Translations under genes and position numbers: made by a program
Part shown: in pieces, positions 48,398 to 60,512 of the stretch
How the letters are laid out: each line of letters opens with the position of its first letter
How positions within the stretch are numbered: the first letter of the stretch is position 1
The notes under the pieces: generated by a model
Database searches by the model: none
The model's input: the letters and a program-made list of their open reading frames with translations, nothing else
Told to the model about the DNA's origin: nothing
Source of the DNA: Hybos culiciformis
Taxonomy: Eukaryota; Arthropoda; Insecta; Diptera; Hybotidae
Reading direction: 5' to 3'
Length of the DNA: 64,000 nt
NCBI GenBank assembly: GCA_964007475.1
Contig: OZ023273.1
Location: 150,890,444-150,954,443, forward strand

Positions 48398-51300
48398 TTA
48401 AAAATTCTAATAAGTACTTATGTACTATACTACTAATCGTATCTTTATTGTACTTCAAATCTTTTAATCATAAATTCGTGTATAGTAGGTACCAGTAAAT
48501 TGAAAAGTTGATAAAACCTAAAAAAAAATGTAAAAATTGTTTTAAAATTAGAACAAGCTCTTAAATATTTTTCTTATATACAGTGACGCTGAACTACACC
48601 ATGTATTGACATCTTAATAATAATAAATTTGCCGTCCCTTTTGTAATTTTGAAAATATAATTAACTTCAAATTATTCTCAGCCAATACTATCGTTGGAAT
48701 ATTTAAATCAAATAAAAAGATTTGACAATTACATTTAATTATTAAGAGCAAAATTTTCCGACTATTCCATATTAAAAACAGTATATATACTGAAGTACCT
48801 ATTTCATTTTTATGAATTAAATCATTGTAATCATGTAAATAAAAAAAAATGTGGTCTTTCGATAAATTTCAGTGGTCATTCACTCCACACACACAAAAAA
48901 AAAACTTTGATGATAATTATGCAATTTTTGGAAAAAATATTTGAAAGTTTTATTGTTGATTGCAAAACATAAAAAAAAAAATGTTTTTTTTCATATACTC
49001 AAAAGTATATTGTTTTTAAAGAGTTTATTAACCGTTTGGGTTGAATGAATCTTTTAAGATCAACTTTCTTTTCATCATCTGTTTTACAACACTCTCAAAG
49101 TATTATTGTGTAAATGTAAAATATAGTAAAGAAAAAGTTATGGGTGAATTGTTATAAATTTATAGCAAAAAAAAAAAAACAAAACAGACAAAAAATAATC
49201 ATTTTCGTTATGGAGAAAAGGTTTATGAGAAAAAGAAAAAAAAACCTTAATAAATATAAAAGTAAGTACATACTTATATTGAGTTCATAAAGGGAAGATC
49301 GATGACCTTTTCTTTGAACTTTGAATAATAATTTTCTTCTATTTTCATCACATAGATTCAATTTTTTTATTGAAAATAAAAATTTACGGTTTCTTAAACT
49401 CAATTGAACAGTGCCACAGTAGTGCATAGTTATTATTATGGAATATTATGAACACACGAAAAAAAAAAAAACTACAATTAAATTTCTGTGAAATTTTTTT
49501 TTTTAATCTTTCGAAAGCAAAGAAGAAAATGTGAATAAACATAATTGCAAAAATATGTAAATTTTAAAACCAATAATAATTGTAATGTTACTGTTGAATT
49601 TACTTATCTTTTAACTTTCATAACAAAACAAAAAAAAATCATTTGGCAATCATTGAGTACCCCTGCAGGAAAAATTTTAATATCGATAAATTAATTATGA
49701 CATAATAAACTTATTCTCATCTTTTTGGTCAAGATTATCTTGTTATCAAAAAAAAAAAAAAAATATTGACAATTTTTATTCAAGAAATTTCTACATTTAC
49801 ATAAGAAAATTATGCTGGCAAAAAATTGATGAAATCATTGCACAACCGAATGTGATTGGATTATTAAATAAGTAGTATGGAAAAAAATTTTGTTGGGCAC
49901 TATGTTGATGGCAACTGTTTTACCTAAAAGTAACTAAGTATCTAATGAATCTAATGCAACATCATATTTAGATAAATTTTTGTTAAACACAAACAAGAAG
50001 TACATATATTCATAATGCAATTTTTATTAAATATTAAAAAAATTAAAAAACGTAACATTTGAAAATACTGAACTTTTTGAAACGAAGTATAATACTTGAG
50101 GAGCAATTATCAACTTCAAATCTAACAATTTCATTTATCATTTAAGTTCTAAATGGTATTACAGATCCAAGTACTTACTACAGATCTTTTTATATACCTA
50201 AGAGAAAAGTTTCAAACATCTAAAGTAAGATTGAGTTAATTAAAAATGAAAAAAAAAAAAACAAAATTAATTAACAATCACAAGGAAATAAAATAATTTG
50301 TTTTTGAACAAGAAAATTATTTTTTCTGTTAGCCAGTCATTCATAGTTATATTAATTTTCTGTGTAAGTCTGACTAAAGTTTGTAATTAATTTGCGCAAT
50401 AAACAATATTATAACGAGTGAAAGTTTTTTTTGTAATTTTTTTTTATTTAATTTTACGTTAAAATCAAGTAAAAAGTTCATTAAACTTAAATTCAATTTT
50501 TTTTTTTATATAAAAAATTATAAAATGAATTATTAAAAAAACAGAAAACAAAAAAAATAAAATAAAAATTCTCGTATTTATTTTAACTTACTAAAAAGCG
50601 GAAATTTACAAGAAAAATTAGCAATTTTAATTAAATTAAAACTATTTATACGATCACTATTTTAATTTAATTTTTGTCTTTTTTAAGTTGCAAAATGATA
50701 TTCAATTCAAAAATTAATTTATATGTACAACTACAATATAAATATGTTAAATAAATTTTACAACATTTGAAATAATATCACCACCGACATCCGAGTTATA
50801 TTTACCCTCAAGTCTCAATTGACTACCTACTTATTTAATGAGTAAAAAAAAAAAACTGATAATATCGAAACATAACGAAACGAGTGTATCTATAATATTT
50901 TTTATTATATAGTTTTTATAAATATTTTTGAAATTCGATATTTCTAAGCAAAGCAAAGATAAGAATTTATTATTGGTTTTAAAAACTCATCAAAAAAAAA
51001 GTTTTATCGCAAAAAATATAAAATTTAATTGATTTCTCTGTTTAGGAAAATAAAAATATTTTATACATTTCTGAAACAGAAAACTCACATTTCACGCCAC
51101 GTTTAATTACTTGGCACATATACTTAGTTAAGATGTAGATTGTGTGATAAGAAAAACTATCCAATCATTTTCTTATCATATAATGATATTATTATATTAC
51201 ATACCTACATAAAAATTGTATACATTACATGAATTGGAAATTTTTTTTTATGAATACTTAATAATAAAAACATAAAATTGATAAGCATGTTTCTTATTAT

Positions 51301-51544
51301 TGTACATTGACCGGATAGTTTGATGCATACTCGCTTATTCACAAATCCATAAATAGATTATCTTAATTATGAGTTTATAAAAATTTAGAAGTAAGTACTT
51401 ATGTAACAAATACAAGGAGATTTATCTGTAAGACATGTTTTAGATTTAGAACATGATATTAACTAATTGTAACTAATTTTATTTTGGTATTAAGTAATTA
51501 CATGTAGGTATATAGAGTTTAAAAAAAAAATAATTTCAACTCAC

Positions 51545-51837
51545 CTTTCTTTATTACTAAATACAAATTTCCTTAATTTGAGATCACGCAACACAATTCC
51601 TTGTTGATGGCACTCTTTAACTGCTTTACATATTTGTCGAAATAAATTTCTAGCTTCTGGTTCACGTAAACGTTTTCTTTCCCGTACAAATGAATGTAAA
51701 TCACCGTATTGCGATGGCGGTAGCAATAAATAGGTTTGATCTTTAGATTTTAATAATTTATGTAATGGCTTTATATACTTAGAACCATCTAATTTAAAAT
51801 AAGCGGAAACAATTTTTGCATACGAATTACCAATTGC
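51545..51837 (-). CDS. trbl: Tribbles pseudokinase, exon 2 (N-lobe to catalytic loop)
   Basis: The 293-base exon has a T-rich acceptor (ATCATTTCAG) and a GTGAGT donor, and runs from phase 0 to phase 2. It encodes residues 216-312 plus two bases of Arg313. QYGDLHSFVRERKRLREPEA (about 258-277) matches the Tribbles pattern YGDxHSFVR..K.LRE.EA. The catalytic-loop region VLRDLKLRKFVF (297-308) is the most diagnostic Tribbles signature: the kinase HRD is LRD, and KLRKF replaces the usual KPEN. The following SNKER reads into exon 3 in frame. Confidence 0.95.
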
Positions 51838-54800
51838 CTGAAATGATAAAAAAAAAAAAATATTATGAATATTAAGTAAAGTGATACCTAAGTGTAAATA
51901 ATTTAAAAATAAATAAATAAAATGCTATTTTTGTTACATGTAGACTTAATCACTTACAAAGTAAATATAACACGATAACAATTTATATAAAAATTATTTA
52001 TATTTATGATTAAAAAAGAAAATGAAAGTATAAATGGATATACTTATCAATGTATGTATGTATAAAACTGAGTAGGACCTAAATATGCATAAAGATTTGA
52101 TTACCAAAAAGAAATCACCAGATTTTTATTGTTTATTAAATGTTCCTCAGAACTTTTGTTCAAATCGATTTAAAAGAATTTATTTACGAATTCGTCTGTG
52201 ACTTACTTTTTTTTTTAAAGGGTCATGTCTAATTTTACATAATTTCGAAATTCAAATACAAAAACATGCATTTCTTCGAAATGAGTAATCATTATAAATT
52301 TCCTCAAGAGAATGAAATTAATATTCTTCAAATACAATGAGTCATTCGTTAGAAGTTCGTAAAAATTATTTCCATGAATTACTTAAATTAATTCCGAGAT
52401 TAATTCATTCTTTTGAATTGCTCATAAACGAAATAAGCAGCTTAAAGTTATTTTTAAAGTAAAAAGGAGACTTTTTTATTCATTATTTTGGAAATGTTTT
52501 CTAAATACTAGAATACTTACTTGCTTATAGTTAATTACTTTAAAAATATTTATTATTCACATGAGACCAAAACATTATAAAATGAACAAAATACAGTGCC
52601 TTTATTTATTCTACTAAAAATTTTTAGAAAAGTACTAGCAGAGTTTTAACCTCGATTTTTAACCGATGCTTTAAAAAAGAACGAAATTTCAATACCTTTT
52701 TTTTTTTTTGAGAATTATTGCATCAATTTACATCTTAGACCTCTTTAAGCATAATTATATATATTTAACATAATTTATTTTGCTAAAATTGTATGTAAAA
52801 AAAAAAAAGGGTCAAGGAAAAAAAATTATTGCTTATATTTTTATGTAGGTAAATAAAAAATAAACTGGATTTAAAGTACAAAATAAATGTAGTTACCTAT
52901 AAAACTCAATATAAGAATAAACGAAAAAAATAAAATTTTTCAATGGTTATTATTATAAAAAATAGTAAAATGTGTGTAAAAAAAAAAAATTAAGTTAAAA
53001 ATAGATGAAAAATATTTTTTTCTTAGCAAATTTTCATTAAATAATAAAATTCCTGTCCTTATTATTTTTTTCTTCAAAAAAATAAATATCTAAGTATCTA
53101 TACTTTATAGGTAGGTACATACTTATAACTTATTACCACAATGATACAAGATTTTTTATTTTTTTTTTCATTAAAAATAAAATTGAAATTTCATTACCAT
53201 CTGGATACAATGAAAAAAAAAAAATCTTATGTTTAACAAAAGCTTTTTTTTTTTTATGTTATTTTTTTTTAAGATAGTGTACTATGAAAAAAAAATATAC
53301 ATTTAAATAAAATTCAACACATGAAACTTAAAACTACTCCAAGGTCATTAGATATAGTTTTTTTCATTTTTTTTTATTATTATAAGTAAGTAAGTATATT
53401 TATTTATTATTTTTATCATTCTTTTAAAGCTGCTCTGTTCAGCGCTTAGCTATATAGCTACAATAATAACAATTTTTTCATATTCATAGTAAGTATATTT
53501 TTTTTTTAATAAATGTGTACGATTTTTGTTTTTTTCTTTTTTTCAATGATTTTTTTTAATTTATAATGCTGATGATGATGATGATGAAAAATATATAAAA
53601 AAAATAAAATAAATTCTACAAATCTACAATAATAAAAATATAAATTGTGCCCTTGGCATTCGTCTGTGTTCCCACTATCTTTAATATTTTTTGTGTAAAA
53701 TTAAAAAAAAATATAATTTTTTGTATTTTTTTTTTTCATAAAAGTTATGTGAACCCCACTTGAGAATTGGTAATCAAAATATAGCTAACTAAGTATAAGT
53801 ATAGTAAATATGTATATAAAAGCTCAAAAAGTTTAATAAAATTTTGCAATTTTTCATTATATACTTACATACTTTAAATAAAACTATTTTTAAGTGTTAT
53901 TTTCTTTTTATTTTTTATTTTTTTTTTAAATGATAATTTTCGCAATTTTAAAAATTTCAAAATTTTCAATGTACATTACATACCTATATCTAAATAGAAT
54001 TGAAATAAAGTAATCGTACTTTTTTTATTGATAGTTATTAAATAAATAGTACTTAAGTATAAAAATATTGTATATTGTGTGTTCTCATCGAATTTTCAAT
54101 AGCCTCGTAAATATAGCTTAATTTAATATATTTATTTATAGTAAGTAATTAATACTAGTTAATGTTGTAGTATGACTGCTCAAGGGCCATGCTAGACTTT
54201 ATATTCAAATACTTAAGTAAGTAACAAACAAGTGCAATTAGTTTATCACGTGAAAAAAAAATACTACAATGTTTTCTTTTGCGAAATACTTACTAAAAAA
54301 AAATATATTAAGTATAGTTACTTAAGTTAATTATTTATCTTTTTATAATGTATATGATATGACTAACTATTTTAATGATTAAACCCCTAGGATTACACAG
54401 AAGAAAAAAATAAACTTAAAATCTCACATAAAATATAATAAATAGATACAATTATCTTGTTTGGCTAGAACATTGATAAACAAAATCTTTATTCTCTTTT
54501 ATTGCAACTCGCAAGACTGTAAATGGTTTTTTTCCAAGAGGATTCTCATCATGCTCACCAAATAATGATCATTTCAACGGTCGTCCAAGCCATTCATTAA
54601 AGTAAAATACAAATTATGTTTACTTATATTCACAATTTGAATTTTTGGCATATCTCAATTAGGTAGTAAGTCAAAATTAACTTACAATGAAGCACTCAAA
54701 TGATATTATTTTTTCTGTTAATTAATATCAATTTAAAGTTAAAAATCAAGTAGAAAAACAAAATTATTAAAAAAGCAATGATTTCCTGTCCCAAAAGTAT

Positions 54801-57242
54801 TTTAGCATTAAATGTAATTAAATTATGTCCATCATTGAATTGAACTCTAATACTCGTATTTAATGAAATAAACTTCGAGGTGTTGATATTTTAAAGTTCA
54901 CAATAAGAAAAAAATAATACTTAATACTTAAAGTGTATAAAATTTATTTTTGAGGTTAAAAATCTCTTTATAGTTTTTGTACACAGTATATTTTAAGGTC
55001 ATCTTATATAGAAACTGATTAAGGTTTACAGCAACAACATAAAAAAAAGTTCAATGATTAAAAATGTATTTTGTTTTTTTTTTTTCATTGGCTTTGATAG
55101 ATTTTGTTTACAGATTGTGTGTTGGGTTAAATTTGTTTTTGTTTTTTTTTCATTCGTTTGTTCAAGACATTGAACGGATTAACAAGTCAATTTTATTATT
55201 TTTATAACTGTTTTGCATTAGTTAAAAGTACATTTGAAAACAAGTAGAAATGAGAAAAAAATAAAAATAATAAATAACTTCAATACAATTTACATGAATT
55301 ATTCATTTCACAATATTACTTAGATACTTAATATAAAAAACAAAAAATCTTAAAATTCTTCACTTTAGTTAATTATTCATGAGAAGGTAAGTTTTGGAAG
55401 ACTAGAGGTTTCAGTTTTAAGAATTTATTAGAGCTGATTATAACTATGTATATTTGTATAACAAAGACAGGTCTGTCTGTCTATTATCTATTAACGATTG
55501 ACATGTCTGAATAAATTGATCATAGAATAAAATCCTCTGAAAATATCATTTTCAATAATACACTCTTAAATTTATTTTAATTGTTACAAGTCATATTTTA
55601 ATTTTAAGTTACTCTACTTGATGAAAGTACTTAATATCTTCGAATCTTCAAATGCTCAAAATAATGTACTTCTCTCGGAACTTATCTTTTGTTATGAAAG
55701 AATGACTAATAAGTAAGTAATAGTTATTTCCAAGAATTTCCCTCGCACAACTTAGAATCGAATTAATTATAGTTTGACTAAAATGAAAAATAAAAGAATT
55801 AATAAATTTATTAAGAACTTTAAATGAAATCATCATCATAATAATGACAACATAAACCTTTTATTAAATTCGGTACTTAGTATTATAACATCAAATCTCG
55901 CATCAAATTCACCAATTTGAATTTCCGCTGTCAACTGAAGAAAAATTTCATCGAAATTTCGTAATAAAAACTTTTGCAATATAAAAATTAAATTTACCTA
56001 TAAAAATTTTCTGATTCAACATTCAATATCAATTTCATAGAATAAAAGTTCAAAGCAACACGTATGCTGTTTTATTATTATTATTATTTTTAAACACAAC
56101 GAGACGAGATGTGATAATAAAAATTCTTATCACGTCATAAGTTTATGAAATTTTTTTTTCGATAGACGTAAGCAAAAGCTCTATTTAAATGTTTTCACAC
56201 GTTTAAACAATAATTTATGTTATTAAGTACCAAAATTGAGAAATTGGATTGTTGTTTTTTTGTTTCTACCCTATTTTGCCAAAAATAAAATATCTTGAAA
56301 TTCTGACAATGATTGAAAATGATTGGCATCAACGTTTCAGAGACATTTTGTTTCTTTAATCTGAATACTATCGAGAGTTAATTACTTTTTAAAAAAAAAT
56401 TATTAAAAATATTTATTTAAATATAAGCATTTTCTATTTTTAGAATGTACTTATAAATATTTTCAAAATAATAAGTAAAAACATCTTGATTGAAGATGAG
56501 TGCAGAATTTTTTAGGAATTTATCATCATCAATAATCATACAACATTGAATTTGCTTTTCGCGCTTTTATGTACTTTTAAGTATTTTGGGCAAAGCACAC
56601 AGTCGAAAAAGCGAAGAAAAAAGTTTTTTAGTGTTTCAAGAAGCTAAATACTCAAGTATTTCGTAAATTTATTAACAAATTTTTAATAAAGCAATCTATT
56701 TACATTATTATCTATCAAGCAGAAAAATTATAAAAAGTATCACTTCAAAACGACCTTGACAAACTGAATTTTTGCAATTCAATTGAATGAATAAGTCAGA
56801 ATAAGTCGACGAATAAGTATTAATTGATAAGAAATGAATATTAAGTGATAAGACGAAAAGGATGTGGTAAGAACGTATATTTAGCTATAAAAATCTTTAC
56901 TGACGCAATTAAATTATTATTTTAATATACCTATAATATGTTTACATTTGTGAATTAAAATTTTTTTCAACATAATTCGAATTATTCGATCGTGTGTACC
57001 TATGTTAGAAACGAAGTTACACAAAGAACAATTTATGCGTTGCTCTCGTAGCATCAATCTTAAATTTAAGGTTCAAGAACAGAATCTTTGTTTCAAAAAA
57101 TCGCATTAAATAAATATGCTGATACAAAAAATTTTATTTTATTCAAACAAAACTGAACTTGAACTATAATTTGAACCTAAAATTATATAAAAAAAAAAAT
57201 TCTTAAAATTAAAACGAAATAATTTTTTCATAGACAACTCAC
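51838..57242 (-). other. 5.4-kb intron 1 of tribbles
   Basis: Links exon 1 (donor AAG|GTGAGT) to exon 2. I see no exon, RNA gene or clear transposon in it. It holds many A and T runs and a GAT microsatellite at 53571-53586. Confidence 0.75.
53571..53586. repeat. GAT microsatellite
   Basis: Five GAT units. Confidence 0.8.
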
Positions 57243-57887
57243 CTTACAAGTTAGCGATTCACCAGTCTTAATGTCGACACAATTGTAAAATGAACTTCCT
57301 GATATTTGACTTATGATTAAATAACGTTGAGCTAAAATTATTGCATTTTCTGGCAATACTGTTATTCCTAATGCTTTAGCAGTCTTTGTATCATAATAGG
57401 ATGAATCAAGTGATATTCTACAACTAGCACTACCGACAAATTGTATAGCTTTTTGATCGCCGGTTAATTTTGGCACATGATGTGCACCGGTCTGAACAAA
57501 AAACTGTGGACCATTTTGAATTTTCGGTGTTGCCGAAATTTGCGATGATGATAGAATGACTTGATGGTGGCTAGCGGAAGTGTTTTGCGTTGTTAATTGT
57601 TGTTGCGGCAGTTGATGTGAATTCGTTGATTGAATAACGCGTGGTGGTGCAGGCGGAGGTGTTGCAGGAGTTAATTGCATTTGATTTCCAATTTTTGACA
57701 CCATTACTTGACTGCCATTTGAAATGATCTTGTCAAGTAACGAAGAGAATAATATAGTATTTGATTGTTGTTGATGCACTTGATTTGATTGCAATAATTG
57801 TTGTGATGATGATGTTGATGTCGCAAATGAATTATTTGCTATTATTGGGAAATTTGAATTATTATTTAGCACTGAAATATTATTCAT
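57243..57887 (-). CDS. trbl: Tribbles pseudokinase, exon 1 (disordered N-terminus and start of N-lobe)
   Basis: The first ATG of the frame gives 215 codons to the donor TGTAAG|GTGAGT. Residues 1-130 are low-complexity, rich in Ser, Gln, Asn and Thr, with Gln runs (about 28-42 and 92-97) and a TPPPAPPR proline patch. The folded part begins near 185 with AQRYLIISQISGSSFYNCVD and ends in GESLTCK, where Lys215 corresponds to the lysine of the kinase VAIK motif. The exon boundary falls directly after that lysine. Tribbles proteins are scaffolds, largely without catalysis, that guide substrates to COP1 and bind MEK or Akt; the fly founder promotes String/Cdc25 turnover. The N-terminal region is longer than in vertebrate TRIBs and does not resemble them. 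Confidence 0.9.
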
Positions 57888-60180
57888 TTTTAATTTGATT
57901 TTTTTTTTTTTTTTTTGTTTTCAATAAATTTGAATTTTGCTTATTTTAAATTAATTTTTTTTTGCACAATTTAATTTTTTTTTTTTTGATTTTAATTCTT
58001 TTTTTTTTTTTTCCTTTCTATCCTTTTTGAATGGAAAATTTGAATTAAAATTTGTGATTGTATTGTGGTGATGGAAAGTAAAAAAAAAATGTTTATTTTT
58101 TTTTTTTTGTTTTGCTTTTTATTTTTTATAACTGGATTTTTAGTATTATTTTTTGTTGTATTACTTGTTCTGTTTACGTTCTTCAACTTCAATTTTTTTC
58201 GATTTTAGAACAAATTTTTTTTTTTTTATCTCTCTGACTGAATTGAATCAAGGATTCACGAAAGATTACAAAAATTTCCTTTAGTTTATTTTTTTTTTAT
58301 ATTAAAATATTTTTCAATGAAAATCAAATTATCCTTTTTTTTCTAGAAACTAATTGAAAAAAATTTCACAATATTTTGTAATAAAACTTCATTTTTTTTT
58401 TTAAATAAAATTATTATTTTTTTTTTAATTAAAATTGAATCATCAACAACAATACAACAGCAGTCTGTCCTGTGTTACTAATTAAATATTTTTATTGTTG
58501 TGGTCATAGAAACATTTTTTTAAGTTGATTTTTATTAAAAATCATAAAAAAAAAAGAAATTATTTTTTTTTTTTATCCAATTAATAATTTAATCTTTTAA
58601 ATTTCAAAATGAAATGAAAATACGGAAATTAATAACAAGAAAAAGAAAAAAATTTTTTATTTTTTTTTTTTGTTTTCAACTTTTCTTCCGTCCGACTTTC
58701 ACGACGCGTAAATTCATATTAAAAATTGAAAATTTTTTGCGTCGCTATAAAAATTATTATTTTTTTTTTTTTTCATTCATTTCAATTCAAAAAGAAAATT
58801 ACAACTAAAAAATAACCCTAGGAACAACAATGTTAGATTTTTCATTTTTTTCACATTTTTAATGCTACCCAGTGAACAATGTTTTTAAGGTATACTACAT
58901 GATGGCGTTGTAAATTAAGGAACGTTCTTTTTTTTAATAAGATTAAAAAAAATGTTTTGAAGTAAATACGTTATTTTGAAACACAAACTAAAAAAGATAA
59001 TAAATAACAAATAATAATAAAATTTTAATTGGTATTAGAAAAAAAAACTTTTTAAGCTAAATAATAAATATGAAGAACTATCGGTATTTAAGTACGATAG
59101 GGACCTACAAATATTTTTTTTTAATTTCTTCAACAATAAATTTGTGGCGCATCTTAACATAAGCCATTCCAAAAAGAATGAACTTTCGAAAAATAAACAA
59201 ATTATATTTTGTTTTCGAATTTCAATTTAAAAATAATAATAATAACGTTCGCATTTGTAAATTGTAATTACTTTTGCGAAATAAGTTGAATAATTTGTTT
59301 GGTAAATCAATTATAGATTTTTTTGCATCATTTTTTGAAGAAAATTAAAAAAAATGTAAAATTTCAACTTTCTTGGATTTATTATTATTAAATTGAAAAA
59401 GCATGTAAATTTTACTGAATATGCATTTCATATTCCTAAATATGTACAGACATAGAAAAAATTTCCATTTTATTAAAGAATCATAGGAACTTTATAGAAG
59501 ATGTAATGTGACTATCAACTATTAAAATAATAATAAGTACCAAGTACCTACGTAGCCGTTAAAGAATCTTAAGGGTGCGCAAATCTTTTTTCAAATTTTT
59601 TAATAAATAAATATTTGTTTTATTTTTAAAAAGTGTTGGTTTCGTAACGAAGAACCTAATACCTTTAATCAAGAACAACTGAAAAAAATTTTCGTATCTT
59701 CTAATAAAAAATTATCAGTAAATAAACGAAATTTTTCCCCCAAATGTTAAGTTTTAAAAACTTACAGTTCAAAATATTTTTTCGTCGCAGCCTAGATATC
59801 CCTTGAATTTGAATATGTTGCAGCATTCACATAGAATAATGGATTTTTCATTCTTTAATAGGAATATACGAAATTGGAATATGCTGAATTTTAAGGAGGA
59901 GGTGTCAGTAAAAATATTTTTGAATAAACTAAAGGTTTTTTTTTCGGACGGGCCTTAGTGGGTGGGGTTGGTTGATCCAAAAACTTAAAATCCTATTACA
60001 AGAGATAAAGTGAGGGGTTCATTTGGGAGTCTTGAAGAGGGGGTTGAGCTGTGAATTTGTGTCAATTAAATTGCTTTACCTGCAATGACTGTAAACATTG
60101 AAAATATTAAAAATTATTATTATATTATTAGTTATATTATTTTATTTTGTTATTTATGATTTGATTCGAAAAGTTTTGAG
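57888..60180. other. T-rich 5' flank of tribbles and intergenic sequence
   Basis: Positions 57900-58800 consist largely of T and A runs broken by short mixed stretches (for example CAGCAGTCTGTCCTGTG near 58459) and probably include the tribbles 5' UTR and promoter. No start site could be fixed. Positions 59880-60070 are richer in G on the plus strand and show no domain-coding frame; they may belong to the retroelement remnant that follows. Confidence 0.4.
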
Positions 60181-60184
60181 TTTG

Positions 60185-60289
60185 ATTAATTTAATTTAAT
60201 TTAGTTTAATTTCATTTCATTTAATTTTTTGGACCCATATACAGGGGAAACATAAACATAAACATAAACATGAACATAAACATAAAAAC
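60185..60289. repeat. Degenerate ATTTA and ACATAA short repeats
   Basis: A run of ATTTA/ATTTC pentamers (about 60185-60230) is followed by about six ACATAA hexamers (60250-60289), one of them with a T-to-G change. Confidence 0.8.
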
Positions 60290-60417
60290 AAAATTATAGA
60301 AAAATAATATGTTGTTAAATTGAAAAATTAAAATTAAAATTAAAAATTTAAAATTAAGATTTATAATTTGAAAACTGTAATTAAGTTATAATGAATTATT
60401 TTATAATTTTATTTTAA

Positions 60418-60512
60418 GTTCTTTTTCTTGTATTCTAACAATAATTTGTATAAGCCTTGAATGGCTTTTTTATTGTCATATGAATAAATAAATAAATAAA
60501 TAAATAAATAAA
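60418..60512 (+). mobile_element. Probable LINE 3' tail with AATA repeat
   Basis: The sequence GTATAAGCCTTGAATGGCTT (a small AAGCC/GGCTT stem) is followed by TTTTTATTGTCATATG and seven AATA units ending at 60512. A short GGCTT stem, then ATTGTC, then an A-rich tetranucleotide repeat is a common form of insect non-LTR retrotransposon 3' ends. No reverse transcriptase frame lies upstream, so only a 5'-truncated tail remains, if the call is right. Confidence 0.45.

Larger units (their letters stand above)
41522..51544 (-). other. 10-kb intron 2 of tribbles
   Basis: This intron joins exon 2 (donor AAG|GTGAGT) to exon 3. No coding exon was recognised in it. It contains a TTAA fold-back MITE (46396-46757) and a second long inverted repeat (48052-48397); both would form hairpins in the pre-mRNA. 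The rest is homopolymer-rich AT sequence, and short frames inside it have random composition. Confidence 0.8.

Noticed and set aside
48189..48401. 70-codon frame in tribbles intron 2
   Set aside because: Lies wholly within the inverted repeat at 48052-48397; non-coding.
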